This document shows positions 56,327-64,000 of a stretch of 64,000 nt of DNA, in pieces. Under the pieces are notes generated by a model. It was given only the letters and a program-made list of their open reading frames with translations. It made no database searches and was not told where the DNA came from. Source of the stretch: Candidatus Thiobius zoothamnicola (lineage in GTDB: Bacteria > Pseudomonadota > Gammaproteobacteria > Chromatiales > Chromatiaceae); contig JAPQLC010000007.1 of assembly GCA_030826945.1 (NCBI GenBank), positions 1 through 64,000 on the forward strand. Direction: 5' to 3'. A program made the position numbers and the translations under genes. The stretch's first letter is position 1; each line of letters starts with the position of its first letter.

Positions 56327-57445
56327 GTGCATATTCTTTTTGTTACGGAAACCTATTTTCCCGAGATTAATGGCGTAGCCCGTACGGTGCAAGAAATGTG
56401 TTCCGGGTTGGCTGATCTGGGACACAATATCTATTTAATTCGTCCCAGACAAAAGTATCCTCATACGCCTGATCCCCGATTAAAGCTGGAAGTTCTGACT
56501 TCTGGGTTGCCGTTACCGGGTTATCCTGGGCTACAGTTTGGTTTGTCTGCTGACCGGCAAATCCGGCAGATATTAGTGGACTATCCAATGGATGCCGCTT
56601 ATATCGCGACTGAAGGGTTGCTAGGGCGTTCAGCGTTAAAAGTCTGTCGTGAGCGCGACATACCGGTGTTAAGTGGCATGCATACGAATTTTCACGAGTA
56701 TTCCACGCACTATGGCGCTGGATTGGTTGCGCCTTTGGTGGTTTCTGAATTGCGTCGTTTTCATAATAAATGCGCCGGCACTTTGGTGCCGACGAAAGCC
56801 ATGGCGGCGGAGTTAAGCACAAAAGGTTTTCAACGTTTGCATGTTTGGCCGAGAGGCGTTGATACTCAGGTTTTTAATCCATCGCATCGACAGCCCTATC
56901 TGCGCCGTGATTGGGGGCTTGCGGAGGGTGATTTGGCGCTTTTGTATGTTGGACGCATAGCGCCAGAGAAGAATATTGACCAGGCTTTTGAGGCTTTTAA
57001 AGCGATTCAACAGGTTTGCCCAGTCGTACGGTTTATCTTGGTGGGTGACGGGCCGGCCAGGACGCGTTTGCAGCGAGTTTACCCGGAGGCTTTGTTTGTG
57101 GGGGCCAAGGTGAGTCAGGAATTAGCTGAGTATTATGCGAGTGGCGATATTTTTTTGTTCCCCAGTTTGACGGAAACATTTGGTAATGTGGTATTGGAGG
57201 CTTTGGCCAGTGGACTTGCGGTTATTTCCTATGATATGGCGGCGGCCAGAGAATTAATTGAACACGGTAAAAGTGGTATACTGGTCCCAGCCGGCGACGC
57301 CAATGCTTTTGTCAAGCAGGCCTGTCGCCTGGCCAGTCAGCCTGATCTTATTTCGCAGTTAAAGTGTCATGCCATTGACACGGCGGCGCAACAAGGGTGG
57401 GGGAAAATCACCCGGTCATTGGAAGAAATCTTCACCTTTTTGTAA
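56327..57445 (+). CDS. GT4-family glycosyltransferase
   Basis: A 372-residue GT-B retaining glycosyltransferase. The N-terminal domain opens ILFVTETYFPEINGVARTV. The C-terminal domain has LLYVGRIAPEKNIDQAFEAF and the EX7E motif in PSLTETFGNVVLEALASG. GTG 56327 begins two bases after olsA. The group resembles glycolipid synthases such as alpha-mannosyl or sulfoquinovosyl transferases, and the acyltransferase and PAP2 neighbours suggest a diacylglycerol glycosyltransferase. The acceptor is inferred. Confidence 0.82.
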   Translation: MHILFVTETYFPEINGVARTVQEMCSGLADLGHNIYLIRPRQKYPHTPDPRLKLEVLTSGLPLPGYPGLQFGLSADRQIRQILVDYPMDAAYIATEGLLGRSALKVCRERDIPVLSGMHTNFHEYSTHYGAGLVAPLVVSELRRFHNKCAGTLVPTKAMAAELSTKGFQRLHVWPRGVDTQVFNPSHRQPYLRRDWGLAEGDLALLYVGRIAPEKNIDQAFEAFKAIQQVCPVVRFILVGDGPARTRLQRVYPEALFVGAKVSQELAEYYASGDIFLFPSLTETFGNVVLEALASGLAVISYDMAAARELIEHGKSGILVPAGDANAFVKQACRLASQPDLISQLKCHAIDTAAQQGWGKITRSLEEIFTFL

Positions 57446-57538
57446 TTAATGGACTATGAATCATTTCACAGGTATCTCTCCTTCTCATATTCATTCTGAA
57501 TACGCTGTTGATGGCACCTCGGACTTCGGTGCGGATCA

Positions 57539-58069
57539 ATGAGAAGTTTATTAAGGCAGCTTAACTGCATTGAAGCGCCAATATGTCGCGCCGCGAATCA
57601 GAAGGGCGATGTCATAAAAATCCGCCGGTTTTTTCGCGTCATCAGCCGTCTTGGCGATGGCGTGTTCTGGTATGTTCTGATGGCTTTGCTTTCGGTTTTG
57701 TATGGTAAAGCAGGCATTATGGTGGCGGCGCAAATGTTGTTGGTTGGATTGTTTTCATTGCTGGTCTACAAAAGCATAAAACATCTTACGGTGCGCGAGC
57801 GGCCTTGCGATTTTCACTCTGATATCCATCCGCATGGCCCCAGATTGGATCATTACAGTTTCCCTTCTGGTCATACCATGCACGCAGTCGGCTTTACGTT
57901 TGTTCTGTTTGGCCATTTCCCTGAGATTGCTTTGCTGGTATCGCCTTTTGTGATTTTGGTGGCTTGGTCACGTTTGGTGCTTGGCTTACACTATCCGAGT
58001 GATGTGGTTGTTGGCGCTTTGATTGGCGCTTCTATTGCCTGGATAAGTTTTGGGCTGCCGTTATTTTAG
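57539..58069 (+). CDS. PAP2-family membrane phosphatase
   Basis: A 176-residue integral membrane phosphatase. The tripartite signature is complete: KHLTVRERP, then PSGHTMHA, then SRLVLGLHYPSDV. About four to five membrane segments. It may dephosphorylate phosphatidic acid or another lipid phosphate, supplying diacylglycerol to the adjacent glycosyltransferase. A short stem (GCACC and GGTGC, about 57515-57531) lies just upstream. Confidence 0.85.
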   Translation: MRSLLRQLNCIEAPICRAANQKGDVIKIRRFFRVISRLGDGVFWYVLMALLSVLYGKAGIMVAAQMLLVGLFSLLVYKSIKHLTVRERPCDFHSDIHPHGPRLDHYSFPSGHTMHAVGFTFVLFGHFPEIALLVSPFVILVAWSRLVLGLHYPSDVVVGALIGASIAWISFGLPLF

Positions 58070-58186
58070 CGTCTGGCGGAATTTTGTTGTTTGGCCTTGA
58101 ATGGCGTTGGGATTAGGCGAAAAAGAATGGCTTTCGTCGCCAGGCATTTCCTTGCCGATTGAATTCAGAATTGAAATTTGCGTTTT

Positions 58187-59410
58187 ATGACGATCAACGA
58201 TTTTTCTTTTATTGACGGTCTGTTGATCGTTTTCGCTGTGGGCATTTCGGTCCTCATGCTGCGACGCACGATACGTGATGCGCCTTTCTGGCGCGCGACG
58301 GTGACGCCGCTGGCCTCGATTATTGGCAGTGGTTTTCTGATTGTCGCCCCTTTGTTGACGAATATCGCCGGTATATGGGCTATCCCCGGCATTGTTGGCA
58401 TTGTGTTGTTATCGTTCTGGTTGGGAGGGGCGATACGTTTCAATATTCTCCATGAAAATCAGGTGCGATCCTCTTCAAGCGCCGTCGGATTAGAACGGCT
58501 ATCCGATATTGCATTGGCGCTGGCTTTTGTGATTTCCATCACTTTTTACATTCGCCTGATGAGCGGTTTTATTTTGACCGGGATTGATCTCTATACGCCG
58601 TTGCAAGCGGATGTGTTGGCGACAGTCGTGTTGGCATTTATTGGTGTTTATGGCTTATTACAAGGTTTGCATGGTTTAGAGCGGTTAGAGGAATATTCAG
58701 TGACGCTCAAACTGGCTATTATCGCCTCCTTGTTGTTGGGCTTGATTTATTATGATGGTCATCATGGTTATGATTTATCCGGTTTGCCGACGCCTGAAAT
58801 CAGCTTTTGGGCAGCTCTTCAACAACTGGGCGGCATGCTGTTGATTGTGCAGGGGTTTGAGACCTCCAAATATTTGGGCGCAGATTATAGTGCTCAGTTG
58901 AAAACGCGTTCGATGGTGCTTGCTCAAGTCCTGGCTGGCGCGATTTATATTGCATTTGTTGCGCTTGCTTTGCCGTTGATGGCGGCATTCACTGATGTTG
59001 CGCCGGATGAGACCGCCATTATCGAACTGTCCGGTAATATCACTCTTGTGCTGCCTGCGATGTTGGTGTTTGCAGCGGCGATGAGTCAGTTCAGTGCTGC
59101 TGTCGCAGATACTATTGGCGCTGGCGGTGTGGTGGAAAACGAAAGCGGTAAATGGTTATCCGCCAAAGTCAGCTATCCGGTGATCGCTATTTTGGCGGTA
59201 ATGCTGATGTGGAACAGCAATATTTTTGAGTTGGTCGCATTCGCATCCCGGGCTTTTGCGTTGTATTACCTGCTGCAGTGTTTATTAGCGGCATGGTTGG
59301 CGGCTCAGGTAACGGTTGGTTGGCGACGTGTATGGCAAGTCTGTTTTTACCTGATTCTGGCGTGCGTGTTGTTGTTCATCGTGTTGTTCGCGGTTCCAGT
59401 CGAGGGTTAA
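58187..59410 (+). CDS. Multi-pass inner-membrane protein, APC-transporter-like
   Basis: About 407 residues with roughly 11 hydrophobic segments. The first segments carry TPLASIIGSGFLIVAPLLTNIAGIWAIPGI, with a Gly-Ser-Gly turn in TM1 like that of amino acid-polyamine-organocation (APC) transporters. LLIVQGFETSKYLG also fits the TM6 region of that fold. No substrate is suggested. ATG 58187 is chosen over TTG 58178; neither has a strong ribosome-binding site. It lies downstream of the lipid cluster but 117 bases away. Confidence 0.6.
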   Translation: MTINDFSFIDGLLIVFAVGISVLMLRRTIRDAPFWRATVTPLASIIGSGFLIVAPLLTNIAGIWAIPGIVGIVLLSFWLGGAIRFNILHENQVRSSSSAVGLERLSDIALALAFVISITFYIRLMSGFILTGIDLYTPLQADVLATVVLAFIGVYGLLQGLHGLERLEEYSVTLKLAIIASLLLGLIYYDGHHGYDLSGLPTPEISFWAALQQLGGMLLIVQGFETSKYLGADYSAQLKTRSMVLAQVLAGAIYIAFVALALPLMAAFTDVAPDETAIIELSGNITLVLPAMLVFAAAMSQFSAAVADTIGAGGVVENESGKWLSAKVSYPVIAILAVMLMWNSNIFELVAFASRAFALYYLLQCLLAAWLAAQVTVGWRRVWQVCFYLILACVLLFIVLFAVPVEG

Positions 59411-59434
59411 GATCGTCGTAATCGGTGCCAGAAG

Positions 59435-60748
59435 TTATCCGGCATTGTCTAGCGATAAATGCTGAACCACTTCGACGACGGCATCACAGAGTGTTGCCAG
59501 ATCCTGGTCATTCATGATGAAGGGCGGCATGAGATAAATCAGTTTGCCGAAAGGCCTGACCCAGGCGCCCCGCTCGACAAACTGCGGTTGTATGGTTGCC
59601 ATGTTCACGGGTTGGTGCAGTTCAATGACGCCAATCGCGCCTAAAGTGCGTACATCCGCGACTTGTTCAAAATGGAGGCAGGGCATTAAGCGCTGATGCA
59701 GACTGGCCTCAATATGCGCAATTTGATCTCGCCAAGGGGAGGCTAACAGCAGTTCAATGCTGGCGTTGGCGACGGCGCAGGCGAGCGGATTCGCCATGAA
59801 GGTAGGGCCGTGCATGAAAACGCCGGGTTCACCCTGGCTGATCGTCTGGCTGATTTGCGGTGTGGTCAGCACGGCGGCAAGCGTCATGTAGCCGCCCGTC
59901 AAGGCTTTGCCCAGACACAGGATATCAGGCGATATGTCAGCATGTTCGCAGGCGAATAATTTCCCGCTGCGGCCAAAACCAGTGGCGATTTCATCGGCGA
60001 TCAGCAAGACATCATAGGCATCACATAAGTCGCGCGCGGCTTGTAAATAACCGGGCGAATAAAAGCGCATGCCGCCTGTGCCCTGCACAATCGGTTCAAG
60101 CATCAGGGCGGCGATGTTATCGGCGTGTTGTGCCAGCGTTTGTTGCAATGGCAGTAGATGTTCCGGCTGACAGGTTTCGTGAAAGGCGGGTTGCGGCGCT
60201 TCAATGAAGTATTGTTGCGGCAGCACTGAGGTGAACAGGTTGTGCATGCCATTGACCGGATCGCAGACTGACATGGCGTGTAATGTATCGCCGTGATAGC
60301 CGTTACGTACGGTCAGGAAGCGATGTTTGTGCTGATGCCCTTGAGCGATCCAATATTGAATGGCCATTTTCATCGCAGCTTCAATGGATACTGAACCGGA
60401 ATCTGCGAAGAAGACTGATTGTAGCGGTTCAGGCGTCAAATCTATCAGGTGTTGTGCCAGTTGTGCCGCTGGTTGATGGGTTAAGCCGCCAAACATCACA
60501 TGCGCCATTTGTTGCGACTGGGTTTGGATCGCGGCATTTAAAACGGGGTGGTTGTAGCCATGGATCGCACTCCACCAGGAGGCCATGCCGTCAATCAGTT
60601 CACGCCCGTCCTGCAGGCGCAGGCGTACCCCATGCGCTGAAACCACGGGATAAACTGGCGTTGATGCGTTGATGGCGCTATAGGGATGCCAAATGTGGCG
60701 TTGGTCAATGTCCACCCAGTCCAGGTCGGACAGCTTAGCGGTTCCCAA
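59435..60748 (-). CDS. bioA: Adenosylmethionine-8-amino-7-oxononanoate aminotransferase
   Basis: The PLP enzyme of biotin synthesis that makes DAPA. The 437 residues include HIWHPYSAI, DGMASWWSAIHGYNHP, FADSGSVSIEAAMKMA, YHGDTLHAMSVCDP, LIADEIATGFGRSGKLFA and the PLP lysine in CLGKALTGGYM. It begins at TTG 60748, overlapping the panC 3' end by 14 bases. No other bio gene is nearby, so this is an unusual panC-bioA operon. Confidence 0.95.
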   Translation of the reverse strand: MGTAKLSDLDWVDIDQRHIWHPYSAINASTPVYPVVSAHGVRLRLQDGRELIDGMASWWSAIHGYNHPVLNAAIQTQSQQMAHVMFGGLTHQPAAQLAQHLIDLTPEPLQSVFFADSGSVSIEAAMKMAIQYWIAQGHQHKHRFLTVRNGYHGDTLHAMSVCDPVNGMHNLFTSVLPQQYFIEAPQPAFHETCQPEHLLPLQQTLAQHADNIAALMLEPIVQGTGGMRFYSPGYLQAARDLCDAYDVLLIADEIATGFGRSGKLFACEHADISPDILCLGKALTGGYMTLAAVLTTPQISQTISQGEPGVFMHGPTFMANPLACAVANASIELLLASPWRDQIAHIEASLHQRLMPCLHFEQVADVRTLGAIGVIELHQPVNMATIQPQFVERGAWVRPFGKLIYLMPPFIMNDQDLATLCDAVVEVVQHLSLDNAG

Positions 60749-61586
60749 TGGCGTCAGTCTCCAGATTATCGATTAAACGGGTTTTCCCCAAATGGGCCGC
60801 AACCATCATCACGGCTTGTTTGGTGGCGTGGTTCAGCGGCAGGAGGGTCTCAGTATCGGCAACCGCCACATAGTCGGTGACGAATCCTGACTGATTTAAG
60901 GTATGGGTGATATCCGCGCACAGTGACTGGGCTGATTCGCCTTTGGTCAATCGTTCCGCCCCGGTTTGCAGCAGTTGGTATATCAAGGGCGCGGTTTGGC
61001 GTTCTTGAGTGCTCAAGTATTGGTTGCGTGAACTCATGGCCAGGCCGTCGGTTTCGCGCATTGTTTCAACGCCGATGATATCGATTGGCCAAGCTAAATC
61101 TTCGACCATGCGGCGGATGATAAAGAGTTGTTGGTAATCTTTTTTGCCGAATACGGCGATGTCCGGCTGTACGATATTGAAAAGTTTGCCCACGATGGTG
61201 GTGACTCCGGCGAAGTGTCCGGGACGTGATGCGCCGCAATATTGATTGCCCAGTTCGGGTACTTCAATGCGGGTTTGTCCAGCCATATCACGGGGATACA
61301 TATCGCTGACACTCGGGGTGAACAGGATATCTACGCCCAGTTTTTGTAGTGCTGTTTGATCGTCAGTCAAGGTGCGTGGGTATTGGTCCAGATCTTCATT
61401 CACGCCGAATTGCAAAGGGTTGACGAAAATGCTGACAACCACGGTTTCCGCCCGTTTTCTGGCTTCTTTAGCCAATGCCAGGTGTCCGGCATGTAAATTG
61501 CCCATTGTTGGTACGAAGGCAATATGTCCTTTACGTCGCGGGACGAGTTCATCGCGTAATGTATGAATGTTGTGTAATCTGATCAT
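60735..61586 (-). CDS. panC: Pantothenate synthetase
   Basis: It condenses pantoate and beta-alanine using ATP. Motifs are AFVPTMGNLHAGHLALAKEA (HxGH), SIFVNPLQFG, GASRPGHFAGVTTIVGKLFNIVQPD, FGKKDYQQL and MSSRNQYLS (KMSKS-like). ATG 61586 (MIRLHNIHTLRDELV) is preferred over 61601, giving 283 residues. panB and panD are absent from the neighbourhood. Confidence 0.96.
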   Translation of the reverse strand: MIRLHNIHTLRDELVPRRKGHIAFVPTMGNLHAGHLALAKEARKRAETVVVSIFVNPLQFGVNEDLDQYPRTLTDDQTALQKLGVDILFTPSVSDMYPRDMAGQTRIEVPELGNQYCGASRPGHFAGVTTIVGKLFNIVQPDIAVFGKKDYQQLFIIRRMVEDLAWPIDIIGVETMRETDGLAMSSRNQYLSTQERQTAPLIYQLLQTGAERLTKGESAQSLCADITHTLNQSGFVTDYVAVADTETLLPLNHATKQAVMMVAAHLGKTRLIDNLETDAIGNR

Positions 61587-62004
61587 GTGAAGCGATATCA
61601 ACGTTGATCCTGATGATAGAGATACCTGATTGTTGGCTTGAAACGCCGTTGTTCTGGTGAGGATAAGCCGCTATCGAAGAAAGTAGGCGTTTTGCGTACC
61701 GTTCAAGTTTTTACATTCCTTCACCCTGACCAGTGCCATTGTATGACAATGGCGGTGTTGTTTTGCAAGGCATTCAATCTTGGCGTTTGGGTTTGGTGCC
61801 ATATTTTTACCCATAATTGGAAATCCCAATATTGTTTAATCTGAATTTAAGCGCCTGATTTGCCTACCGCTGATGCAAGTATCGGAATTCAGGCGATATG
61901 CTAGAATCCGCGCCCATATGAACGGCAGGCGGCGTATGTCATGATTTCAGCAGACCGTCAACATCAGAAATATTTTTGTGAGATTTGAGATTAAGGAGAT
62001 AAAA
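61587..62004. other. Intergenic region panC / fmdB
   Basis: 418 bases without a supportable gene. An extended -10 promoter TG-C-TAGAAT (61899-61907) precedes the fmdB gene by about 98 bases. No other structure was recognised. Confidence 0.4.
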
Positions 62005-62274
62005 GTGCCTTTTTATGAATATCGTTGCGGTACTTGCGGACATGAGTTTGAGGCTATGCAGAAAATCAATGATGCGCCATTAACCGGATGCCCCGAGTGT
62101 GGCAAGGAAAGTCTCGTCAAATTGATTTCAGCCGTCGGTTTTCACCTGAAAGGCAGTGGTTGGTATGAGACCGATTTTAAAGGCGGTAAAAAGTCATCAG
62201 AGAATGATGCGTCGGGTAAATCGGCTGAATCCAAGCCACATAGTTGCGGTTCCGGTAATTGTCCGGTTTGTTGA
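62005..62274 (+). CDS. FmdB-family zinc ribbon protein
   Basis: An 89-residue putative regulatory protein. The N-terminal C4 zinc ribbon reads PFYEYRCGTCGHEFEAMQKI with a second CPECG knuckle. The sequence VGFHLKGSGWYETDF is the usual continuation, and the C-terminus ends CGSGNCPVC. GTG 62005, six bases after AAGGAG, gives the standard VPFYEY start; a GTG at 61978 would add nine odd residues. It commonly precedes aspS, as here. Confidence 0.92.
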   Translation: MPFYEYRCGTCGHEFEAMQKINDAPLTGCPECGKESLVKLISAVGFHLKGSGWYETDFKGGKKSSENDASGKSAESKPHSCGSGNCPVC

Positions 62275-62563
62275 TAGTTTGTTTGGATGAATGTCCGGTC
62301 TTCATCTGTTTGAATTGTGTGGTTATTAAATCGCGCTGCGTCATCTTGTCCTCCAAATCGCCTGCTCTTGTTTTTTGAAATACCGGTTTGGCTTCTATTT
62401 CGGCTTGTCGAGGTGAGTGATCGCCAATCAGTGACCAAGCGTTTTTACCTGATTTGGTCGGGCCGCCGCGTGTTGCCTATCGTCGCAAAATCCGAGTCTG
62501 TTGCGCAGGCTTTTTGGGTTAAGCCATTCCATTAATTTCAGCCTAGTTTATTCAGGAAAATTT

Positions 62564-64000
62564 ATGCGTACTCATTATTGTGCGGAAGTTAATGCACAAC
62601 ATATTGATCAAACTGTGGAATTTTGCGGTTGGGTGAACCGCCGCCGTGATCATGGCGGCGTTATTTTCATTGATTTGCGCGACCGGACAGGGATGGTGCA
62701 GGTTGTTTACGATCCTGATGTCGAAGCCGTGTTTGCCACGGCGGAGCAGGTGCGTAATGAATTTGTTTTGCGGGTGAAAGGCAGAGTGCGCAAACGCCCG
62801 GAGGGTACGCTGAATCCTGATCTGGCGACTGGTGAGATTGAAGTGCTGGGTAAGGAACTGGAAATTCTCAATCGCGCGGAGACGCCGCCTTTTCAGATTG
62901 ATGATGTTGATACGGCGGAAGAATTGCGCCTGCGTTATCGTTATATCGATTTGCGGCGTCCGGAAATGCAGCAGCGCATGAGGTTACGCACGCAGGTCAG
63001 TCGCGCGTTGCGCCGTTATCTGGATGATCATGGCTTTCTGGATATTGAAACCCCGATGCTGACTCGTGCGACGCCGGAAGGCGCACGCGATTATCTGGTG
63101 CCCAGCCGGGTGCATGCGGGTAAATTTTTCGCTTTGCCGCAGTCGCCTCAGTTGTTCAAGCAGTTGCTGATGATGTCCGGCATGGATCGCTACTATCAAA
63201 TCGTGCGTTGTTTCCGCGACGAGGATTTACGCGCTGACCGTCAGCCTGAATTCACTCAGTTGGACATTGAAATGTCCTTTATTGATGAAGAGCAGATCAT
63301 GCAACTGATGGAGGCCATGATTCGTCAGGTATTCAAGGAGACGCTGAATGTTGATTTGGCCGATCCTTTCCCACGCATGACTTATGCTGAAGCGATGCGC
63401 CGTTATGGATCAGATCGACCTGATTTGCGTTGCCAACTGGAATTGGTCGATGTGGCTGATTTGATGGATGGTGTTGAATTCAAGGTATTTGCCGGGCCAG
63501 CGCAGGATCCGCAAGGCCGGGTCGCCGCGTTGCGCGTGCCGCAAGGCGCGCGGTTGAGTCGTAAGGAGATTGATGAATATACGAATTTCGTCAGTATTTA
63601 TGGGGCGAAGGGTCTGGCCTATATCAAGGTGAATGATTGTTCCGCCGGGCGTGATGGATTGCAATCCCCCATCCTCAAATTTCTGCCGGATCAGGCCGTT
63701 GACGGCATTATGCAACGTTGTGATGCGCAAGACGGTGATTTGGTCTTTTTCGGCGCGGACAAGGTTGGCGTGGTCAATGAAGCCCTAGGGGCTTTGCGGG
63801 TTAAGGTGGCGGAAGATTTGGGCATGATGAGTGAAGCCTGGGAGCCGCTGTGGGTCGTTGACTTTCCGATGTTTGAGTGGGATGAGGATAGTGGGCGTTG
63901 GCATGCCTTGCATCATCCATTCACCGCGCCGAAGGTGGAGCAATTGGCGTTGCTGCAAACTGACCCGGGTCAGTGTTTATCGCGCGCTTATGACATGGTA
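62564..64000 (+). CDS. aspS: Aspartyl-tRNA synthetase, 5' 479 codons (runs off the window)
   Basis: ATG 62564 opens a frame that continues to the window end with no stop. The product starts MRTHYCAEV and shows the N-terminal anticodon-binding OB fold ([20 protein letters not shown]), the class II catalytic domain ([65 protein letters not shown]) and the bacterial GAD insertion. His30 in RRRDHGG and Gly81 in RPEGT match the non-discriminating Pseudomonas type, which charges both tRNA-Asp and tRNA-Asn. About 110-120 C-terminal residues are outside the window. Confidence 0.97.
   Translation, partial: MRTHYCAEVNAQHIDQTVEFCGWVNRRRDHGGVIFIDLRDRTGMVQVVYDPDVEAVFATAEQVRNEFVLRVKGRVRKRPEGTLNPDLATGEIEVLGKELEILNRAETPPFQIDDVDTAEELRLRYRYIDLRRPEMQQRMRLRTQVSRALRRYLDDHGFLDIETPMLTRATPEGARDYLVPSRVHAGKFFALPQSPQLFKQLLMMSGMDRYYQIVRCFRDEDLRADRQPEFTQLDIEMSFIDEEQIMQLMEAMIRQVFKETLNVDLADPFPRMTYAEAMRRYGSDRPDLRCQLELVDVADLMDGVEFKVFAGPAQDPQGRVAALRVPQGARLSRKEIDEYTNFVSIYGAKGLAYIKVNDCSAGRDGLQSPILKFLPDQAVDGIMQRCDAQDGDLVFFGADKVGVVNEALGALRVKVAEDLGMMSEAWEPLWVVDFPMFEWDEDSGRWHALHHPFTAPKVEQLALLQTDPGQCLSRAYDMV

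Noticed and set aside
61638..61844. 68-residue open frame between panC and fmdB
   Set aside because: No ribosome-binding site or motif; likely chance.

Overview
The window is a chromosomal stretch of a gammaproteobacterium with roughly balanced base composition. It uses SMC rather than MukB. Several clusters have gammaproteobacterial order: rlmN-pilW-rodZ-hisS-yfgM, ratA-rnfH, mnmA-hflD, algH-ruvX and hemC-hemD. A type I sulfide:quinone oxidoreductase near the left end and a secreted Tyr/Pro/Gly/Asp-rich protein resembling sulfur globule envelope proteins (45.5 kb) point to a sulfur-oxidising, sulfur-storing lineage (Thiotrichales- or Chromatiales-like). That placement is inference; no rRNA gene or marker phylogeny is available here.

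Layout. 1-1.6 kb is accessory debris: the 3' end of a membrane protein, an IS200-type transposase broken by an amber codon, a 5'-truncated RelE/ParE toxin followed directly by an attC-like site, and a frameshifted glycosyltransferase remnant. 1.7-8 kb holds sqr convergent with yfgM-hisS-rodZ-pilW-rlmN (no ispG). 8.4-16.5 kb holds an NSS sodium symporter, ratA-rnfH, mpl, an apparently exported arginine-deiminase-like enzyme and an RND pump without its adaptor. 16.8-17.3 kb is a brnT-brnA toxin-antitoxin pair whose toxin has decayed. 17.5-22.7 kb holds hemCD divergent from prpE plus a GntR regulator, with two matching operator palindromes 62 bp apart between them, then a DEDDh exonuclease. 23-28.2 kb holds an AT-rich NYN-LOTUS-like gene, ruvX, algH, rluA and glnD.

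28.7-34.6 kb is the least conventional region: a shortened LysR regulator convergent and overlapping with a secretion operon made of a DUF4402 pilin-like subunit, a PapD-type chaperone and an unusual usher with C-terminal SdrD/carboxypeptidase-regulatory-like domains; a Cys-rich lipoprotein with CX3C pairs lies beside it. 34.6-44.9 kb is mostly core: suhB, trmJ, cysE, trpEGD, rnhB, a Fic N-terminal fragment, lepA and yfjD. 44.9-51.4 kb holds a MazG-like pyrophosphohydrolase, the sulfur-globule-like protein, xseA, smc and a 65-residue orphan protein. 51.8-54.5 kb holds ispB convergent with mnmA-hflD; mnmA appears to start at AUU. 54.8-58.1 kb is an olsB-olsA-glycosyltransferase-PAP2 group that looks like a membrane-lipid module. 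The right end holds an APC-like membrane protein, panC-bioA, an FmdB zinc ribbon and aspS, which runs off the edge.

Themes. Three toxin genes (RelE/ParE, BrnT, Fic) are all degraded, which suggests gain and loss of such modules. The most interesting candidates for new biology are the DUF4402/chaperone/usher-like operon, the exported deiminase, the sulfur-globule-like protein and the NYN-LOTUS-like gene. No CRISPR array, tRNA, rRNA or replication origin was recognised.
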